The translations under genes were made by a program, and so were the position numbers. 64,000 nucleotides of DNA, taken from the NCBI GenBank assembly GCA_028583405.1, contig CM053256.1, forward strand, positions 10,118,494 to 10,182,493. The letters are read 5' to 3'. Below, one piece after another: positions 49,320 through 64,000 of the stretch. This stretch comes from Pogonophryne albipinna. Taxonomy: Eukaryota > Chordata > Actinopteri > Perciformes > Artedidraconidae. The notes beneath the pieces are model-generated. The model saw only the letters and a list, made by a program, of their open reading frames with translations. It was not told the DNA's origin and made no database searches. Numbering within the stretch: the first letter of the stretch is position 1; the number at the start of each line of letters is the position of its first letter.

Positions 49320-52300
49320 CAACCCTGTCTCCTAAAAATTACGTTCCCACAGAACTAAACTGCATTCTCAATTACGTTTAGTCAGAAACGTATTTTCTCC
49401 CACGTTACGTTCGTTATGAACGTATCTCAAATACGTTTATTTTCTACATATCTTCTCGAAACATATTTTCTCCCACATTACGTTTATTATGAACGTATCT
49501 TAAATACGTTTATTTTCTACATATCTTTGCCTTTTATTGTCATGCTTAATGATAATAGTCATTTATAAATATAATTTTAGAGCACACATTTGAAATCAGT
49601 AGGCGAGGCTGTAATTTCGCCAGCTGTTACTCTCATGAGCGAGACAGAAAATAATAGTTTTAACATGCCAAAAAGCTGCTGTGTCGTTTATTGCACCTCA
49701 AACATTAAAACAAATCCAGAGTTACGTGTTTCTGTACTTCCTCTAAGAAGAAAGGACAGTAACAGAAGATCTCTGTGGCTTCAGGCTTGATCGCCGTTCA
49801 AATGACAGCGTTGGTTTCCCCAAAAGTGGGCGGGGCTGTAAAGTGACGTAGATTTTACTCTCATCTATTATTCAAAACCATTCTATTTATTCTAACGTAA
49901 ATTACATGCCAGTGTTTTATCTTTTTATTTATTTGTTTTTATTTAAAATCGTATAATGTCGGACTTTTTTTCCGTCTGTGAGGAAAAGAAATGGGGCTGA
50001 GAGCCTCAAATACTGAAATCTGTATTTTTTAAAATCTTTTTTTCCTTCTAATTTGTAATTATTTTCTAAATAACACACTGTTATTTACTCAGCAATAACA
50101 CACAATTATCCTTGTTTTTATTTATTCGTTTAATTCTATAATCTTGGGCTTTTTAGCCGTAAATAAAGTCACCGGAAACAGACGTAGGCCTATAAGGGAC
50201 ATTTCGAGCGATACACACCACAAACCCACTGAACAGATTACCCAAGATCCTCAGCTTGAAGCTCGTTGATTGGATGTTTTAGCCGCAATGCATGTTGGGA
50301 TATGATGTTAATGCGATATGATATCCGAAAACATTTAAAAAATATATAATAATACTTTATTCCGAGTGTTCTTGCTTTTCTCTTTGGAAGTCATCACATA
50401 ACGGCATTGTAATACACGGTTCGGCTGCATTAAATATTACACATCTGCCGTAGTTCTTTATTTATAGAGCCCTGATGAGAAGACTTCTGGACAAACTTGA
50501 ACAAAAATACGTCTCCTTGCAGTATCAATACTAATTCGGCTGACTTTTATATTTGATCCAATTGGTAGATAGGTTACATTTACACCATAACGGTGCACAG
50601 CTGATAGAAAATGACTTGTAGTTTTTAAAGATATTACTGATTTTCTTTGAATATAAGAATGTAAATACTGAGTTGAGAGAATAGTCAGGGGATTTGGGTG
50701 ATGGGAGACACATCTATTGAATCACAATTTCAATAGCTTACCATTAAATGACGGATATGGCTTTCTGTCTGTGATGTTTTACAAATCAGATATTAATGTG
50801 TAGAAGTAAAGCATGAGAAATAGTATTGCAATATCCTGTAAAATTATGTAAAAACATGAATAAAACTACACATCTTCAGATGTTATACATACATAAGTGT
50901 CCTACACTAATAATACAAAGTTATTATTAGTATGCTGTGTGTACCTTGTGTGTACTGCCTAGTGGTTAAAGCACGTCATTGAATTATTTATGTTGAATAA
51001 TGTTATTTTTGTTGAATAATGTTATTAGATGAAAAAAATATTAAGAGTACATACTTTCATAGGGGGAAAGTAGAAGGTCAATGATAGAAGTATAGAATAT
51101 AAAAAAATCAAGAAGATACTGTAAGTGATCTCTACAATAAAACAGTTTAGTGCAGGATGTACAAAGATATTAATATGAGGATGTGCAAAACAGACAAACT
51201 AATTAACCTTTGTTAACACATTAAAGAATACTTTAGGTTAAGGTATTCTTTCAAATAAGAAAAAAGCTTTGGGGGTATCTATCTACAGATAAATATTAAG
51301 CCTGACAAATTACTTAACGTCTAATGTATTGCTTTCCTGCAATGTTAACTATGTTGAAACACTTATTTTAACTGATATTATACACATTAATTATACTCTT
51401 ATGTATGTAGATAGTATAATAAATGTGCAGAATTTGACAGTTTAATGGTGGAGGTACACACATATTGATAGATGTCTTGTAATGCACTTTTGAGGAACCT
51501 GTCACCCAAGTTTTTCATTCATTGCATAACTACACTAGTTGTGTATATGATATGTCAATAAACCTTAGAAAATCTTGAAATCTTGAAAGGGATGTGCAAA
51601 CATAGCAATTATATACAGTTTTTAATTAACTATTAGTAGAGAATAACGAGTAATTAATATACTTTATAGAGATCTGCAGATAAATGTTTAGTCTTCTCAA
51701 GCACCAACTATCAAATATCTCTCCTGATTGTTGGCACTTTCCCTGAATTTTACTCAGGTGTAACTAAAGTCTGCTTTAAGGGTTGTTTATATTTCACATC
51801 ATTAATCAGAATCTGCAGAGTTACTAAAGTAAATGTAGTGGAGTAAAAATAACAAGTTAACCTCTGAATTGTAGTGGAGTAGAATATATATTAATGCTGC
51901 CCATTATGGATACAAGCGATTTTCACCCATGTAGTAATTACATGTTTTAAATGTGTACACACCAATGTGTTTCCTATCGCCTAAACCTCCAGGACTGTAC
52001 ACAGTTTAATACTGTCAACTTCTAATTTTTGGAAAAACGAAAACGTCTTTTAAAACTAAAATTCCCAGTAGAGACGTGCCATAGAGAACATGTTGCGAAA
52101 CACAATAGCCAGCATGTGTAGTTCTGGGGGGGCGTTCGAGTCCAGTTTTGAATAGTCTGCCGTGATTTCGTTCCATTTCAAAGAGCTTGACGCTCGGCGT
52201 AACCTTGGCGCACTGCCACTCCAACATCCAATCACAGAGCTTGAAGATTAATCACGGGGTTTGTCAACGGGACTGTAGTCCCAAACGATAGCTGGGGATT

Positions 52301-52847
52301 ATGGGTAGTGTAGTGTCTTCGGCCATCCTAAACTGAAATGTTTTTCGGATATCATATCGCATTAACAACACCACATCTGGCGTCACAGAGATCTTCTGTT
52401 ACTGTCCTTTCTTCTTAGAGGAAGTACAGAAACACGTAACTCTGGATTTGTTTTAATGTTTGAGTTGCAATAAACGACACAGCAGCTTTTTGGCATGTTA
52501 AAAACTATTATTTTCTGCCTCGCTCATGAGAGTAACAGCTGGCAAAATTACAGCCTCGTCTACTGATTTCAAATGTGTGCTCTAAAATGATATTTATAAA
52601 TGACTATTATCATTATTATAAGCAAGACAATAAATGGCAAAGATATGTAGAAAATAAACGTATTTAAGATACGTTCATAAGAAACGTAACGTGGGAGAAA
52701 ATATGTTTCTAGAAGATATGTAGAAAATAAACGTATTTAAGATACGTTCATAACAAACGTAACGTGGGAGAAAATACGTTTCTTGCTAAACGTAATTGAG
52801 AATGCAGTTTAGTTCTGTGGGAACGTAATTTTTAGGAGACAGGGTTG
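49320..52847. mobile_element. THAP-encoding long-TIR DNA transposon, copy 2
   Basis: The termini (CAACCCTGTCTCC / GGAGACAGGGTTG), long inverted repeats and core match copy 1 at 10075-13639, in the same orientation. The flanking 7-bp repeat is ATGCATT (49313-49319 and 52848-52854), different from copy 1, so this is an independent insertion and not a segmental duplication. Differences are scattered substitutions and small indels. Copy 2 lacks about 28 bp found at 11260-11287 in copy 1 but keeps the six bases encoding two THAP cysteines. No catalytic transposase frame is present. Confidence 0.88.
49665..49790 (+). pseudogene. THAP-domain N-terminal fragment in TIR of copy 2
   Basis: A 41-codon frame reads MPKSCCVVYCTSNIKTNPEL, then RVSVLPLRRKDSNRRSLWLQ and A. 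It has the opening cysteines and the basic-Trp segment of a THAP domain. The domain's later Cys-His pair and AVPTIF-type end are absent because the frame stops. The right inverted repeat carries a mirrored fragment on the minus strand near 52500-52395. Confidence 0.7.
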
Positions 52848-52854
52848 ATGCATT

Positions 52855-55248
<2,394 letters not shown>

Positions 55249-55676
55249 TGGCAAGCCGATTTAGCTTTTATTCATTTCTGGAGGATATCAAAAAATATCT
55301 CTTACTAATATTAATGCGAGTTCTTGATATCAAAAATGCAATTCTTACTAGTAATAATGTTTATTTCTGATATCAAGAATTACATTTCAACTAGTCGAAA
55401 TGCCAATTGTTGATATCAGAAATTGAATTACTAGTTCAAATTCCAACTCCCATTGAAATGAAGGAGAAAAACGATGCTAATCTCACTAGTTACAATTGAA
55501 TTTCTGATATCAAGAATTTGCATTCTAACTAGTTAAAATTCAAAAAAATTATATCAGAAACAAACATTATTACTAGTAAGAATTGAATTTTTGATATCAA
55601 GAACTTGCATTCTTACTAGTAAGAATAGATTTTTTGATATCCTCCAGAAATTAATAAAAGCTAAATCGGCTTGCCA
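55249..55676. mobile_element. Foldback MITE (TA target site)
   Basis: The ends TGGCAAGCCGATTTAGC and GCTAAATCGGCTTGCCA are inverted repeats continuing through TTTCTGGAGGATATCAAAAA, with TA on both sides. The 428-bp interior is built from alternating ACTAGT and TTGATATCA-type motifs in both orientations, so much of the element can fold on itself. The TA site suggests Tc1/mariner mobilisation. Confidence 0.75.
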
Positions 55677-56390
55677 TAAAAAACAGTATAATATGGGACC
55701 TTTAAGTAATAATTTCAAACTATCTGAATTGTAAACAATGTGAAGCAACGATTCACTTAAATAACCGATAAGTTAAACCCCAAGTTTGCTGGGGTCTTAT
55801 GATATAACTCACGATCCAGGTAGTAGTGTTATTTATATTTATATTGTGCACTATTGTAAGTACACAACACCACACAGCATATATCCTATTTGCTAAGGAA
55901 AACTGAAAACATAGGAAAAAAATTAGAATATACTTTTCCATATATAATAAAACGTGAATAAGGTTGTCTGTGTGGAATGTTCACTTTAAAGTAACGCAAG
56001 CACAATATTAGCATAATTGTGTTTCTCTATGGGAAAAAAATTGATGAAGGTGGGAGGCGTGGCTTACTTCAGGATAGCGCAACAGCCCCTCAATATGTCT
56101 GCGCACGGCCCTGCCCTGTGTGCCAGTTTATTGACACTCCGTCTGCATTTCGACATGCAATCCTAAACGTCTTTCACAACACGGTGACAGTCTTAAATGA
56201 TCGTGACACTTACAGTTCAGACTTTGATCGATTATTTGCTATAAAGCTCAGACCACATGACCGGGGGAGTCTCACACTGACAGCCAACAGCACTGAGAAA
56301 CACGGGCAGGTCAAAGCTGCACTTTATTTATCTGAAGCTCTTTCGTCCCGGGATAGAGTACCCTACAATAAAAACACGCAAGGAGGGGAG

Positions 56391-56542
56391 AGAGAGAGGA
56401 GGAGGAGGAGGAGGAGGAGGAGGAGGAGGAGGAGGAGGAGGAGGAGGAGGAGGAGGAGGAGGAAGCGTTGGACAGGCGCGTTTGTGATCACCACCTCTGT
56501 CAAAAATAGACCGGCGGACTGAGAGGGGTTGCGAGAGAAACG
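56391..56542 (+). promoter_or_regulatory. Probable 5' non-coding exon of abcb gene with (GGA)n tract
   Basis: A 5' UTR exon probably ends at 56542 with a GTATGT donor. Its intron would end at 56765 (TCTTCTCACAG), nine bases before the ATG. A GGA run covers about 56398-56460 just inside or upstream of this exon. Mammalian ABCB1 likewise has non-coding 5' exons. The transcription start is not determinable. Confidence 0.5.
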
Positions 56543-56774
56543 GTATGTCAGCGCCTGCTTCAATCTATCGCTATTAAACTCTACTTTGATATACCTACTG
56601 TTCTTTTCATAATCCTAGAATATAATACCTTAGTAGCCTATAATAAAATGTGATGACACAGTTTACAATGGACAGCAGACTGAGCTTTGGATCCTGAGGG
56701 TGCTCTTATATCATAAAGGGTTATAATATAAATAGTTGTGATTGGGACGTAAAATCTTCTCACAGGACCCAGCC

Positions 56775-63957
<7,183 letters not shown>

Positions 63958-64000
63958 GTGTGTACAATATGATCAAAAGCAAAAATAAGATAATACCGAA

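Noticed and set aside
56019..56522. 167-codon plus-strand frame ending in a poly-Arg run
   Set aside because: The Arg run is the GGA microsatellite and the frame overlaps the abcb promoter/5' UTR; no recognisable domain.

Overview
The window is nuclear DNA of a ray-finned fish. The evidence is spliced vertebrate genes with GT-AG introns, many long CA/GT, CT and trinucleotide microsatellites, and a dense load of cut-and-paste DNA transposons. The host genes are, in order, adam22 (minus, 5' end only), dbf4 (minus), slc25a40 (plus), rundc3b (minus) and an abcb1/abcb4-type P-glycoprotein gene (plus, 5' end only). This matches the vertebrate block ADAM22-DBF4-SLC25A40-RUNDC3B-ABCB1/ABCB4 (human 7q21), which supports each identification independently of its protein sequence. 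I derived exon boundaries by hand from splice consensus and reading phase. The dbf4 (608 aa), slc25a40 (345 aa) and rundc3b (449 aa) models stay open from start to stop.

Layout: 1-4.5 kb, adam22 exons 1-3 and upstream DNA; 4.8-9.9 kb, hAT debris around a 1.7-kb non-autonomous hAT with 8-bp target duplications and an internal minisatellite; 10.07-13.65 kb, a 3.6-kb element with THAP-encoding inverted repeats (copy 1); 13.6-17.4 kb, AT-rich intergenic DNA; 17.4-21.8 kb, dbf4; 21.8-23.7 kb, divergent dbf4/slc25a40 promoter region; 23.7-27.1 kb, slc25a40; 28.8-39.6 kb, rundc3b with microsatellites and MITEs in its introns; 41.8-47.3 kb, a TTAA-flanked Kolobok-like transposon; 47.6-48.6 kb, a Harbinger-like element; 49.3-52.85 kb, THAP element copy 2; 55.2-55.7 kb, a foldback MITE; 56.4 kb to the end, the abcb gene, whose second coding intron holds a third element that shares the core of the THAP elements but has different ends.

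The most striking object is the transposon at 41,811-47,272. It has 35-bp perfect terminal inverted repeats and TTAA on both sides. It carries a nine-exon, continuously open transposase gene of 480 aa. Convergent to this lies a second gene encoding a zinc/cysteine domain very like the cytoplasmic C-terminal 'ballast' of the P2X7 ATP-gated channel. A mobile element carrying this domain suggests a concrete route by which the domain could spread between host genes, or be captured from one.

The host genes have separate roles: ADAM22 is a neuronal LGI1 receptor, DBF4 the activating subunit of the CDC7 replication kinase, SLC25A40 a mitochondrial carrier linked to glutathione import, RUNDC3B a RUN-domain adaptor, and the ABCB protein a multidrug/lipid exporter. 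Dbf4 and slc25a40 are divergent neighbours and probably share a promoter region. Nothing indicates an operon-like arrangement.
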